A stretch of DNA of 64,000 nt, from contig NC_064433.1 of NCBI RefSeq assembly GCF_023343835.1, positions 183,909,777-183,973,776 of the forward strand, given 5' to 3'. The position numbers and the translations under genes are program-made. The notes under the pieces are model-generated. The model saw nothing but the letters and a program-made list of their open reading frames with translations, was not told where the DNA came from and did not search any database. How positions within the stretch are numbered: the first letter of the stretch is position 1; every line of letters starts with the position of its first letter. Of this stretch, positions 1 to 12,100 are shown piece after piece. Origin of the DNA: Lagopus muta. Its lineage: Eukaryota; Chordata; Aves; Galliformes; Phasianidae.

Positions 1-240
1 TATATAAAGAGTTAGCACAATATTATGACTTCAAGACTTCCTTTCAAATAAAGTTCCTCTTAGCTGGAAATCATATCATAACCAACCTGTTCTTGTAAAA
101 CCAACACAATGTGTCTTATAGCAGCACTTGGGATCCACTTGTCTAGCAAGAGCAGCCAATTCAAGCAGGTGCATTATCTCTTTGAAATCTGCTGCAGCAC
201 ATCAACAGTTCAATGCAAAGGCTGTAACACTGATTCTTCT

Positions 241-246
241 TTTATT
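241..246 (-). terminator. Possible PANX1 poly(A) signal AATAAA
   Basis: The plus strand reads TTTATT, which is AATAAA on the gene strand. It is the first canonical signal downstream of the candidate PANX1 stop codon. Nothing else in the sequence confirms cleavage here, and such hexamers occur by chance. Confidence 0.2.
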
Positions 247-2014
247 CCTCATTCTCAACATGGAGAATGCTAGCAGGCAAGAACAAAAGACATCGATGAA
301 CTGGAAAATGGAAGGCTTACCTAGCAATAACAGGCGTTAAAAAGACAACCAAAGGAAGTGACAGACAAGAGACTTCAATTACAACAACACAGACAATGCA
401 CAGAACAAGTGCACTCATAGCATCTGTGAAAGATATGCACTGTCACCATGACCATCACACCCCCACCCACCTAACCCTGTGCCCAAAATTCAAGACAGAG
501 TTCATATTTATGTTAACAGAAGGTAAAGGACCTGAGCAGAGCAGGATGACAGCGCTAGATTCCCCAAACCATACAGTAACAAGCAGGGACACTTTTCCAA
601 TTAACAAACACTCCTCTTTTCTTTGTCCAAACCACTTCGGCTTCTTATCTTTAATTTCAATTCAGTCATGGGACATGAGGGGGGAGCAACCTTTCTTTGT
701 GTGCACATCCCTGTCATGTTGCCTATGGGGAGCTTAGTTCTGCTGAGGCACGCAGGTGCCACTCCAGTACAATAAGAATGTCTTCTCAGGTGGGTTTTGG
801 AAAACAGCACAGACAGTTTTGCATCTGATACCACAAACACACTGAAACCCGTCCCAAATATACAAACACAAAAAAGATTTTCTAGAGATCATTACAAAAT
901 GGAGCCAACTTCTCTGATCTTCAGTCTAAACTCCCAGAAGGATATGTTAGTCCCAGAAGGAAACAACTGACAACAGAAATGAGCCCAACATTTAGCTTAT
1001 GTATCATTTGTATAAAAAATGTTAAGACATTATTTTATGAATACATTGAAAAATCAAAATCCCTAAAATCTGCAGTACCCCCTTACACTGTGACTGCAGA
1101 TCCTTTTTCCATCAGTGCCTAGTGAATAATCCCACACTTCACTGCTGAGATGACTCAAGACATCTTGGGCTGAACACAGCAACCCCTATTTTTCCACAGC
1201 AAAGACCAGTGGCCAGCCTCCACCTGGTACATGCTTAACCAGATCCAACAAACAAACAAACAAACAACCCCTTCAATAGGGGAGAAAGCCCTCACATGCC
1301 TCATTGAGATGGCCAAGCCCAGAGAAGCAGCATGTCACAACACAGCACAGCCATCTCTTTTTGAGGGCTGTTTCCCACCTCTATACAGAATAGTGCTCTT
1401 TTCCAATGCTGGCTTCGTGTGCATTGAGTGCATTTCACTTGTACTCACAATGGGGATTTCTTTTTTTGTACTTTTTGGTTCTTGTGGGTTTTTTTTCTTT
1501 TTTTCCTTAAAGAAATAAAGTCTACAGCATGGTTTTTCGGGTATGTGACGACGCCTGTTATTCAACAAGCAGTCTGTAAACTGGTCTGTCCTCTGAGGAG
1601 CTGTCAGGTTCCCAGGACAGTTGGACTTGAAGAGCAGAGCAGCACCTTGTGTTCAGCACAGTGAAGGCAGAGGAAAGCCCTCTTGCAGCAGCACGAAGCT
1701 CCTGCATGCGGTGGCTGGAAGGCATCAGCATGAAGAGTCAATAAGTCTTTGGCGAAGCTTTTTATCTTCTTTCTGGCCCAAGTGGTCACTTGCATCACGG
1801 TCTGGCAAAACTAAGCAGAAAGTTAACTTTTAGAAGTGACAAGCCATCAAATCACTCAACATTCTTGTTTGCAGAACTGCAGCAATGCAAAGATGGAGCA
1901 AAAAGAACAGAAGCAAGCTCTAATCAGTGTTGCCCAGTGCCAGGACAAGAGGCAATGGGCACAAACTACAACACAGGATGTTTGTTCACTCTGAACAGGA
2001 AAATCTCTCTGCTG

Positions 2015-2188
2015 TGCAGGTGATGGAGCAGTGGCACAGGCTGCCCAGAGGCTGTGGATCTCCTCCTTGGAGATCTCCAAAAGCCACCTGGACACAGCTC
2101 TGGGGACCCTGCTCTGGGTGCCCCTGCTGGAGCAGGGCTTGGGCCCATGGATCCTCTTCTAACATCAGCCATTCTGTGATTCTATGAT
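2015..2188 (+). mobile_element. CR1 LINE fragment, 3' end
   Basis: The text resembles the CR1 3' end: GGAGCAGTGGCACAGGCTGC, then a GGAGATCTCCAAAAGCCACC segment, ending ATTCTGTGATTCTATGAT. It is 5'-truncated as usual for CR1 and antisense to PANX1. Confidence 0.8.
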
Positions 2189-3068
2189 GCCCCATCCTCT
2201 TATCCCAGACCCTGGCCAGCATCTCCTCCTGTGCATTTCAAAGTGAACATCTACCACAACTTTGTTAACATTAATCAATTCAATTAAAGCTAATTAAAAC
2301 AAGACATCACTAGCGACAGATGAAAAGATGGGGAGAAATGGGAGAATCTTTGCTGGTGGACAGTGAAATCCATCAGTCAGAACAAAAGGGCTCTGCCAGC
2401 CAGATCGGGTCACCACGTGGCAGCCTCTCTCTGTAACATGTTTTAACATATCTTCAAGCATCAGTTTGTTCCGCTCTAAACACAAGGAAACTTGAAGCCT
2501 CTGAAGTGTTTTTGTGAAATGAAAATAGTTTCAAAAGTTCTGCTTTTCAGTAAAAGTGAGTCAGATTTTTCTTAGCTTCTTCAGGTCATTAAGCAGACAC
2601 CTCAACCTTGGGCTCCTAAACCCTGGTAGCAAAACGACCCACCTGTATCTTCAAGAAGGGTCATATTTAAAAGGAAAACTACGTTCTACCAGAAGTACTC
2701 CAACTTTCTCCTCTAGAACTAAGTGTTCCTTGTACAGGTTGAAATAATCTTCACTGTTCCTTCTTATTTCCCCTGTTGTATAAATCCACTTCTCCAAACC
2801 TCAGCCCAAGAAGTGCGTGACCAAAGCACAGAGGAACAGTTACCCTGTGGATGCTGCTGCTTCTTTTTTTGTATTAAATGCAGGGGCAAGGTAAACTGAA
2901 AAGAAAGTAGATTTCAGGTTTTTGTGCTGCTGAATGTTTCAAAGCATCTTCACTTCTACAAGTGAAGGACTTTGTGAGGAGGCAGACCAAGGGTCTGAAC
3001 TGTTTCACTGGGAGGTAGGTGCTGGTGTCCTGCTGCTTCTGCAGGGACATCTGTGACAGTGGCCAAGT

Positions 3069-3139
3069 TTACATTAAATGGGAAGAAGGACTTGCCACCT
3101 TTTTTGCCTCTCTCTGGATATCTGGCTTCTCTTCAGTAA
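3069..3139 (-). CDS. PANX1: Candidate PANX1 exon 5 (C-terminal tail and stop)
   Basis: The mammalian last coding exon adds about 25 residues after ELQG. Below exon 4, the acceptor ATCCAGTGCCAAG|TT restores phase 1. It opens a 23-residue tail, [13 protein letters not shown] then VASPSSHLM, ending in TAA at 3069-3071. Its length, charge and place fit, and the total protein then equals the human length within one residue. The sequence itself is not clearly conserved. The acceptor lacks an adjacent pyrimidine tract, though a strong T-rich run lies about 40 bases upstream. Another acceptor near 3054 would give a different tail (DVPAEAAGHQH...). Confidence 0.45.
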
Positions 3140-6100
3140 CTTGGCACTGGATTAGAATCACATTTAAAATACACTACATTAAAAACAAACAAACAAAAAA
3201 GCCCTTTTATTTTAGCACAGAATATAACCCCACATCTTCTATAACAATTGCTCAGGGCCAGTCATGACTAGAAGATGATGGGACTATTCAGAGCACAAGT
3301 GCACCAATCCAGATCCTGACTCACCATTTTGGCAAAAACCACTTTGCAGATGATCTGCCTTTCTCTCTGCTTAATCAACAAAACACACTCGCTGGCCTCC
3401 CTTCTTTTGCCAGTTTCTATTCCTCTGCCAGCAGCTTTTCTGAATTTTTTTTTACATTAATCTATATTTTTTGCTATACTGCACTCATCACATGTCAATG
3501 AAGTCATAGCAGTTATACTGCAGACGACACAGAAAAGTGTAAGCAGGTCCATTTTCTTGTAGAACACATGAAAGTGTTTTTGATAGAATACACACCTAGA
3601 TGTGACTGGCTTTGTTTGGTTTGGGCTTTTTTCCTTGCTCTCCTTTAAAGAAAGCTTAGGCCAGCTTACCTTGTAGCTCTGTTGCATCTTTTTCCAACTC
3701 TTCCACAGCTGTTTCCTCCGGCTTCCCCGGCACAGCCGTCCTTGGCTTCCCATCAACAGTATCTGTCTTAATTGTGCCAAGGTTTATCAAAAGTTGCATG
3801 ACATCAAACTTCTCGGAAACCGCAATGTTCTCCAGCACTTTGAGGCATTTATATGATTTCAGTTCGCTCACGTTTTCCTCAAGAAAGAGGATGTAAAGGC
3901 TTAAGTCATCTAAGCTCTTGGACTTCAGCTTCAGAACGTCGAAAGTCGGCAGGATTTCGTACACTTTGAGAATGCCCGAATTCCAGCGGAAGGGAACAAA
4001 CATCGCGTACACCACCAGCGGCATCACGAGGAGATAGACAATCAGGTTAATGTAGCTGAGCACCTTGAAGACACCAACAGCAATCAGCTTGCACTGAACC
4101 ACTTCTGGAACAGTTGTGTCGTTCTTTAAGATCCCTGTTTTGATGGTGCAGAGAAACTCGTCGCTCAAAGAGGAGAGGCTGATGTAGTAGCCCAGGTAGA
4201 GGCAGGCAATGAAAATAATCACGAGAGTGAGCAAACGGCAGAAAATGTATTTGATGATTAAGCATTTGGAATTCTTCTTTGTCTTCAAGTACTGCTCCAC
4301 AATCGGGTATTTAAAGTGGCTTTCGGAGATTTCCCACAAGCTGCAAGAGGGAGAAGAAAAAACCTGAGTCACACAGACTGGATGACTGATCAGCCTTATC
4401 CTTGAAAGCAGACACAAGGTTGGGTTTTCTCCTATTGGGGTGAGTCAGCAGTAGATCTATTACAGCCAGTGAAAAGCTACCACCGGTTCCATGAAGAATA
4501 ATGACAATCTTACACAGAAAAGCCACTTAAGAGCTCAGACACTGGAAAATAGAAAAAGGGTATTTCCCTTACAGCAAAAAAAACTTTCTTGTTCCTTGCA
4601 ATATGAAACAGGCATAGTGTGTACATCCACAAGGCAAAACACACTCTCAGGAACTCACTCAGTTTACAGTGCACTCCTTTGCCTTTCCCTTGCCAAGGCA
4701 GCGCACTGCTTTGCTCAGAAGGTTTGCTTTTTTGCTTATGTTGTTTGATTTTCTTTCTTTCTTTGGTGGGGGCTGTGGTGTAGGTTTTGTTCATTGGTTT
4801 TGCTATTGTGTTTGTTTTTTAATTTGCTTTACCCAGAAACTCTGCAGACCTAAAAGGGCAGGAGACAAGGAACAGGCTCTGCCTCGCATTGACAAGTGAG
4901 GACTGCAGCTCCTCCTGTTTTCTTATCTCAGTGGGTAAAACTAATTAACGCCTGTTACAATGAAAAAAAGAAAAACAGGACATCTCAGATAATTAATAAT
5001 TGGAAGAGCTAATCAAACGTTTTCTTTGTTCAAAAAAAAAAAAACAAACCTGCAAGTTCCAGCTCCAAGTTCTCACTGTAATGATTTCCAATGTCTTTTT
5101 ATTTAATCAATTTAAAAAGGTGTTGAGCCACTACTGAATCTTTCACAACAAATATCTCTGTGAGGGCAGGTGCCACATCTGCTCAGAGCTTAAGGAGAAC
5201 AGCAAAGAAAGCCAAGCTGCAGCGTCCTACCTCTGTGTTAAGTTTTCATTAGCAGCTGGAATGAAGTCAGCGGGGTCTCTGGGGTCTCCGCTACGGACAC
5301 TATTTGCAGCTTTGATTGCTCTGTTATAGGCTTTGTCAAGTTCTTCCATGATAAATTTCAGGTCTGAAGAGAGGTGAGGTGCTGCTGTGAAGCGCCAGAA
5401 CAGACATGGTAGGTACAGCAGGATGGCCACGAGCAGCAGGATGTACGGGAAGAACTGAAGGGAGAAGAAAAGTTCAGATTAGGCCCCACCTGAGTATAAA
5501 ACAAGCCAGCCATCATCCCCCATAAGCATTCCACATAAGCCCATTACATTCCCAAGAACCTTCTTTAAATGTTTCTACTAAACTGACTTTTCGTTACCAG
5601 GGACACACAGGGCAGTCAATTCCCTCTTCATTCAGCTCCAGTAACCTCAGTGCTGCTTAGAGCTTTTACAGAAAACAACACCACACACCACCATGAAAAA
5701 GCAAAATAAAGTTACCATGATCCTGACAGTAGTCCCCATTGCTTAGGGAAAGGACTGAAGAAAGCATAAAGCACAACAGCCTCAATGTTTCCTTCTTCTA
5801 TTCATCACCAAGTAGGAGCTTTTCCACCATAAAATGAAATCTCCAACTCCCTCCAGCTTCTGGAGAGAACCTATTATCTATCTGCTGTGACTTCCTATTC
5901 AAGGTGTATATTCATACCTAACAGTACACTTACAGAGCCATGATGTACAGTCTAGTTGGACAAGCCATTACTATAGGATTCTGAGCAATTTGACTGCCTT
6001 TTAATTCATTATATCAAACTGTTGATAGTTTCACTGAACTCAAATCGAGCTTCAGTTCCTATGGAATTTTAAATTAGTTGTGATGAAGAAATTTGGATTT

Positions 6101-9100
6101 GGCTTAAGCTATCTTCAGTGCTATAGCTGCACACATGTACGTCCAGTGGAAAAGCTGAAGAGGAATTTTAGAGACAAGTTGGGCTGGAATCATTAGTCAT
6201 TAAGTGGGACAGTTCTGCTTACATCAGTGGATCAACAGATATTTACAAGATGAGAATCTGGACCTAATATTAGCTTGTGTTTGCATTAAGCAGGAGAGAT
6301 TAACGTTTCGTATGCACAAAATAATTAATCTGATGTTGCTGAGCATCTATCCAGGAATGCTGCTTCTAATATCATTCACCAATGAATCATCATCGTTAAT
6401 GCTAGGGTTGTAAATGATACATTAGCAGGGAAATGAAAACTGACTACTTAAAGGAGCTTCATTCAGCATTTGGAGACCATAAAGTGAACTAGATTTTGGG
6501 ATGTGCACGCTGTCTGCATAGCAGTCACACTGGAAATATGTGACACTATGAAATACGTGACTGTAAGATACAGCCATGAAAAGTATTAAATAGCCACAGA
6601 AAGCAAAGAATGAATGAAATTATGAATGAAGGTGCAGCCCCAAAGTTGCATTGTCCCAGTCCCTGGGTCTTTCTTTACCTGGACAAAGGCTCTGGTGGCA
6701 CATTCTGCACTTACGCAGCAAGTAACAGTTGTGATGCCCTGCCCCAGACCTCCTCCAAGCCCACCCACCTCCCTGCCCTCATACAACCTTCTCTCCTTGC
6801 ATTTTCTCCTTCCCTGACTGCTTTACCACTTTTTATTCACCTACAGCCATCATATTACTGGGATGCATACAAAGGCACATCGCTAAATTCCCCTCACAAG
6901 GTTCTTAAAACTCCCAAAGCTGCAGCAGATGAAAGCATGAAGAAACTCCATGAAACTCTTTTCCAAATGGTCACAAAACCAGAGCAGGAGCACAGCCATT
7001 AGCCCAGCTCTTTTGGTTTGGAAAGAAAGCCTGTGTTTGTCAGTCCTTCCACAGCACTTGATGCTTCACTCCATCCTTCATTGATTCTGGCTCCTTTTTA
7101 AAAGGAAGGACATTTGTTCCATTTGTTAACAGCAGGCTTACATAACTAGCCAATTGTTCTGAATCATTACATTTTGGGGTCCTGAACCAACAGGCAGAAG
7201 CAAAAATGCAAAGTCATTCAGCACGAGTCCTAGGTTTTAGAACAACAGACTTGGATTACCCAGCTCATCTGACTGCGTTTAGAGTCATGCACAAAGACTT
7301 CCCATTTTACGAAATGGACACTGTGGCATTCACACATGGATGTGCATGTGCAATATGCCCCTTTTTATATATTTACTTCAAAGGCAATGAAAAAAGGGGA
7401 ACTGCTGCTCCAGTCCTGTAGTAATCAGACAAAACAGGAAGTAGCACTGACCTTGAGAGCTCTACAGACAGAGAAAGTTACTTCCCTAAAAGTAAAACTC
7501 AGTTTTACTTTGCTGTTTATCAAGTTCCTTTCCAAAGGCAAGTTCACAATGTTGGATTTAAATTAGTAAATGACATGGCACAACACAGAAAGTGGAACAT
7601 ACACATTAGAACAGGTAGAATATCCTATGGTGTGACATGTTCTTTTCTGAACTTCATTAGTGAACTGCAGTAAGGGCTATAACACCTGGAGGCCCTTAGC
7701 TTCCATCTCCACCCAGTGCAAGAGGAAAACAAAAGGAAAGGCAAAGGCCCAACAAGTCTGGCACTCAAAACCAGAGTAAAGGAGCTTCAGCTACATTGCT
7801 CCAAGTTAGGGAGGTGCTCAGCATAGGAAATGTTTGATTATTTGCCAGGATTTGGACTTGATCATCCTTATGGGTCCTTTCCAACTCAGGATGCTCTGTG
7901 TTTCTATGATTATTATACTGTGTGATTATGATTCCACACAAGAGTAATGCATGCACCAGAGACTCACAACTAGATCTTCCTACATGTTTTCTGCCAAGCA
8001 CATTTGAGCTCCAATGGATGTACTTTCCCTTGTTGGTCACCTAGTCTGATAGTAGCCTTTGTCAAACCATGAGCTCCCAAGGAAGCCCAGCACTACAAAG
8101 CCAAGCACTCAATTCCCTCATCCTGTACTGCTGCAGCTCATTTAACTCCACTAATCTTGAGCACTGCGTGCTTTACAGGCTGTACCCTAACTTCTCCTCA
8201 AAGCCAAGAGCACCTCAAACTTGAGCAGGATGTAAAGAAGAGTCAGGATGTAGAGCCACGATCCCCCATTTCAGCACAGAATGTGGTTCATGTGGTTTTC
8301 AGTCTTTACTTGCAAGAGCAGCCATGAGGGTTAGCTCTAAACATATCAGCTATGCACACCAAAACGCTTACACTCATAGACGTGTGCTGTTTTCTTACAT
8401 CCCCAGTGAGAACTAGCTTGAGCAGTTTTAAATCAATACTGTGAATGGAGAACACAAATATGTATGGAGTAGGAACTATAGAAATCTATTCAGAAAATGA
8501 AAGTCATGACTATTTATTCAAGTGTCTGCAACTGATTCTCCCATGAAATTTACCTGCACACATTGAGTGCATGTTTTCCAAAATGTTTTACTGGGAGTTG
8601 TGAGCACTTTGGTTCAGATGAATTTTCAGAATGGCATAAACTATCCTCACTACATTTCAGTTCCCAGTGCGCATACACAGTCTACAGTGTCAGATCTAGT
8701 GCTGCAAATATCACAATGAATTCCAAATACTCTCTTGACATGGTTTTTGCCATCTTTTATTGAAAGGTCCTCCACAAAACATATCCACCTGAACAACTGG
8801 AAGCTACTGCTTAGCAACATGCTATGGCCACAGCTCCAAATAACAGCAATTAGCCAAGTACAGTCCAGATCAGCTGCCCAGTGTCTAGCACACACTGTCA
8901 CAGCTGTCTACAGGAGTCTTCCCAGGCTTTAAAGAAGCTGGAAAGTAGAAGATCCCACGCTATTTCTAAGGTCTCTGTTCTCTGCCCTGCTAAACACCCT
9001 TCTGAGTTTCTTGAGGTTGACTTGCCTTCTTGAAGACATATGGTTCAGTCCCTTTGAACTAATCACTGAGAACTCAGCTAATTCAGCAATCAAAATGCAT

Positions 9101-12100
9101 ACATGAGACACAAGAAGTGTTTGAGTAATGATTTTGTATATACAGATAAGATGATTGAACCAAAGGACTGTCTTTTAAAAATGCATCACCTTCACACTCT
9201 CCTGAAAATAAGGGAAAAATCAGACTAAAACCTAAAAGAGCCTGTTACATACACCCAGAGAAGTGGATGCTCCATTGTTGGAGACATTCAGGATCACACT
9301 GGTCAGGGCTCCAAGCACCTGGTCTAGCTGTAGGTGTCTCTGTTCATGGCAGATGAGTTGGACTAGATAGCCTTAAAGGGTCCCTTCCAAGTCAAACAAT
9401 TCTATGGTTCTATGATATAGTATCCTCAGCTTCAACCATACTAAGATACTGTAAGTACAGCTGTGACAGGCAAGCTGAAAGGGCTTCTTACTGACTTCTT
9501 CATATGCTCAAATACTGTCTTGAGATTCAAAGAAAAAACAGCTGCCAACAGTGTAGTGATCTATTTGATAGGACTTGAGACGTGGATAAAGGCAGTGAGT
9601 GGAAGGTGAGAACCACCTCTGTGAAATTACAGGAAAGAACATTTTCTCATTTTGCAGCATCTTCAGTCCTTGTTTATTTTGGGCAAACACTGCTGAAATG
9701 ATTGCAAGCATTCAGACTTGTACTATGGTTAATAGTGGCAAAACACTAAGTCAATCATAGAACCATAGGATGGTTTGGGTTGGAAGGGAACTTAAAGCCC
9801 ACCCAGGCCCAACCCCTGCCATGGGCTGGTTGCCCCCCACCAGCTCAGGCTGCCCAGGGCCCATCCAGCCTGGCCTTGAGCACCTCCAGGGATGGGGCAC
9901 CACAGCTCTCTGGGCAGCTGTGCCAGGGCCTCATCACCTCTGATCACCTCATCACAGTAATAACACTCTCTGAACAATAACACAAAGCTGTTAAACTGCC
10001 CGGGTCTGAAAGACAGCCGTGAGAAAATTGACAGGCATACAGTAATACTAAACAAAGAAGGAAGCACTGAAGCACTTCTACTGATTTAGGATCAAAATAT
10101 TTTTCATTAAACAGTAAGATAACAATGAAGTACCAGCTTCTTCAGCCCCAAATTCCTACATGCCAACAGGAAGAGTTCAAGCAAACGAAGCATGCCCCAA
10201 ACTGGCTGACAGCAACAAATTCTTCCAGAACCAAAGCTATTAAGCTCCCTCTGGATACAACCCTGTTCCTATTGCATGAGATGTTTCACCAGCTTTCAGA
10301 GCAGAAGCATGAGCTGTAAATGACTCATCATTCTAAAGGTTGCCACGTGGTTGAGAGACTGTCCTGCCTCCAGAACCGAAAGTGAATTTCAAACCATGCA
10401 TGACCTTTTTTATTCCTCCTGTTATGTGCTCTTTGCTACAATACAGCTTAAAAGCTGTTTTTCCAGATTCAAATAGTGAGGCTAATGAGACTAAACTAGC
10501 TGTAACACCACACAAAGAATGGTTCGGAAATGTATCTGTATCCTATTTTCCTTGCACTCTAATCGCTCTGGGTGGGGCTTTATAGGTGAAAGATGAGGAA
10601 TCCTCAGTCAGCTGGGAAGCTGTTACCAAGCTGGTAACAACTGTGATGGTAATGCTATCAACAACTCACTAAAGGACCTCAGGAGGGTTTGTATATCTAC
10701 AGACAAGCAATTCAGAAAGCAACCCATGGGTCCACAGTACATCTCAGTTCTATTACTTTCCCCACACCTTGCTCAGTTGCTATGTTTGGTGCCTACCAAG
10801 AGCCACTAAGATAATGCTCATTGGTCTCCCGTTTGTACCTGTATAAACCTCTCTGTGTACAATGCATTAAAAGGCTTCACAGAACAGTCTTCTCCTTGAC
10901 TAGACTGGCCACTCACAGAGGCCAAAAGCTTGCTTCCATTCCAGTTCAAAACAAAGTTATGTTTTATCAAAACAGACCATCATCTTTAGAGATGAGAAGC
11001 AAACTGCACAAAGGGAGCAAATACGAGGGCTGCCTCTTACTTTATTATGTTGGCCCATGACCACAGAGACAAGTCTTGGTGGGATGGCAGTAGAGGCTGA
11101 ACCTTTCCATCAGTACCCCATTACATTTTGGTACTGTGTGACAGATGGCAGCAGAGGGGCAGTCTGACAAAATAGTGCCTGACATGGAAGTGTGGATGAA
11201 GCAAAGGTGCGTCACTGAATTCCTCCATGCAGAAAGAATTGTTCCCACTGACATTTATTGATGCTGAAACTTTTTGGAGACAAAACAGTGGATGCAAGCA
11301 CAGTGAGGCAGTTGGTGCTGAGTTTCAGCAGTGGCAACAGCAGGTCACCTCTTGAGGTGATAACGCCCTCAATAATATGCTTTAGCTTTTGCAAACTCTG
11401 AAGTTGTCAGGCAACTGGACTTAATGGTCTCTAGGTCCTTCCAACTAACCATTCCCTTCCCTTCCATCCCATCCCATCCCATCCCACTGGCTGCCCTCCA
11501 AGCAGCACGTGCAGTTTTGACAGCTGCTCCACTGGCAGGGCTGGGGGCCAAGCATGGGCGCAGAGGTTAGGCCCAGGCACCCTGCTGGCCCAGATACAAG
11601 CTGTGACTCAGCTGTTTGGAGGCGCTGCTCACTGCCAGCCTGCAGGGTTTCAAAAGGAAACATCACATACCACCTGCCATAGAGGAACTGTGGCACTAAG
11701 AGCCTTGCAGAGATTCCTGAGACAGCGCCAGTCAGCAGATTAACATGGGCTGTGTCACGTCAGTATGACACAAAGGCTTATTTGCCATAGCTGGCAAACT
11801 AAGAGATTTGCAGCTGCAATTGCCAGCTATCAGCTGTAGCATCAAGTTCAATTAAAAGAGACAGGTAACAAGAAGTCATTTCCTTGATAGAGGGAGGGAG
11901 CAAGGCGTCCAGCTCTGCAGGCCGAGGCCCCTCCTGCCCAAGCAGACTGATGTCCCAGCAGCTTCAGTCTCCGCAGGCTGAAGTGAGCTAGGGCACTCAT
12001 TGAGCAATGATCAGTTCAGGATGGAAGCCAACAACTCTGGCTTTAATATTCATGAAATGAAGGACCTCTAGGTCCAGGTTATGAGTGGAGCTCACTGAGG

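Larger units (their letters stand above)
1..3068 (-). other. PANX1 3' UTR or 3' flank
   Basis: There is no convincing coding region here. On the minus strand the first canonical AATAAA below the candidate stop is at 241-246, and an ATTAAA is at 650-655. A long 3' UTR of 2.4-2.9 kb is therefore possible but unproven. A CR1 fragment lies at about 2015-2188. Short (CAAA)n near 1243-1264 and an A/C-rich run near 3181-3199 are simple repeats. Confidence 0.4.
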
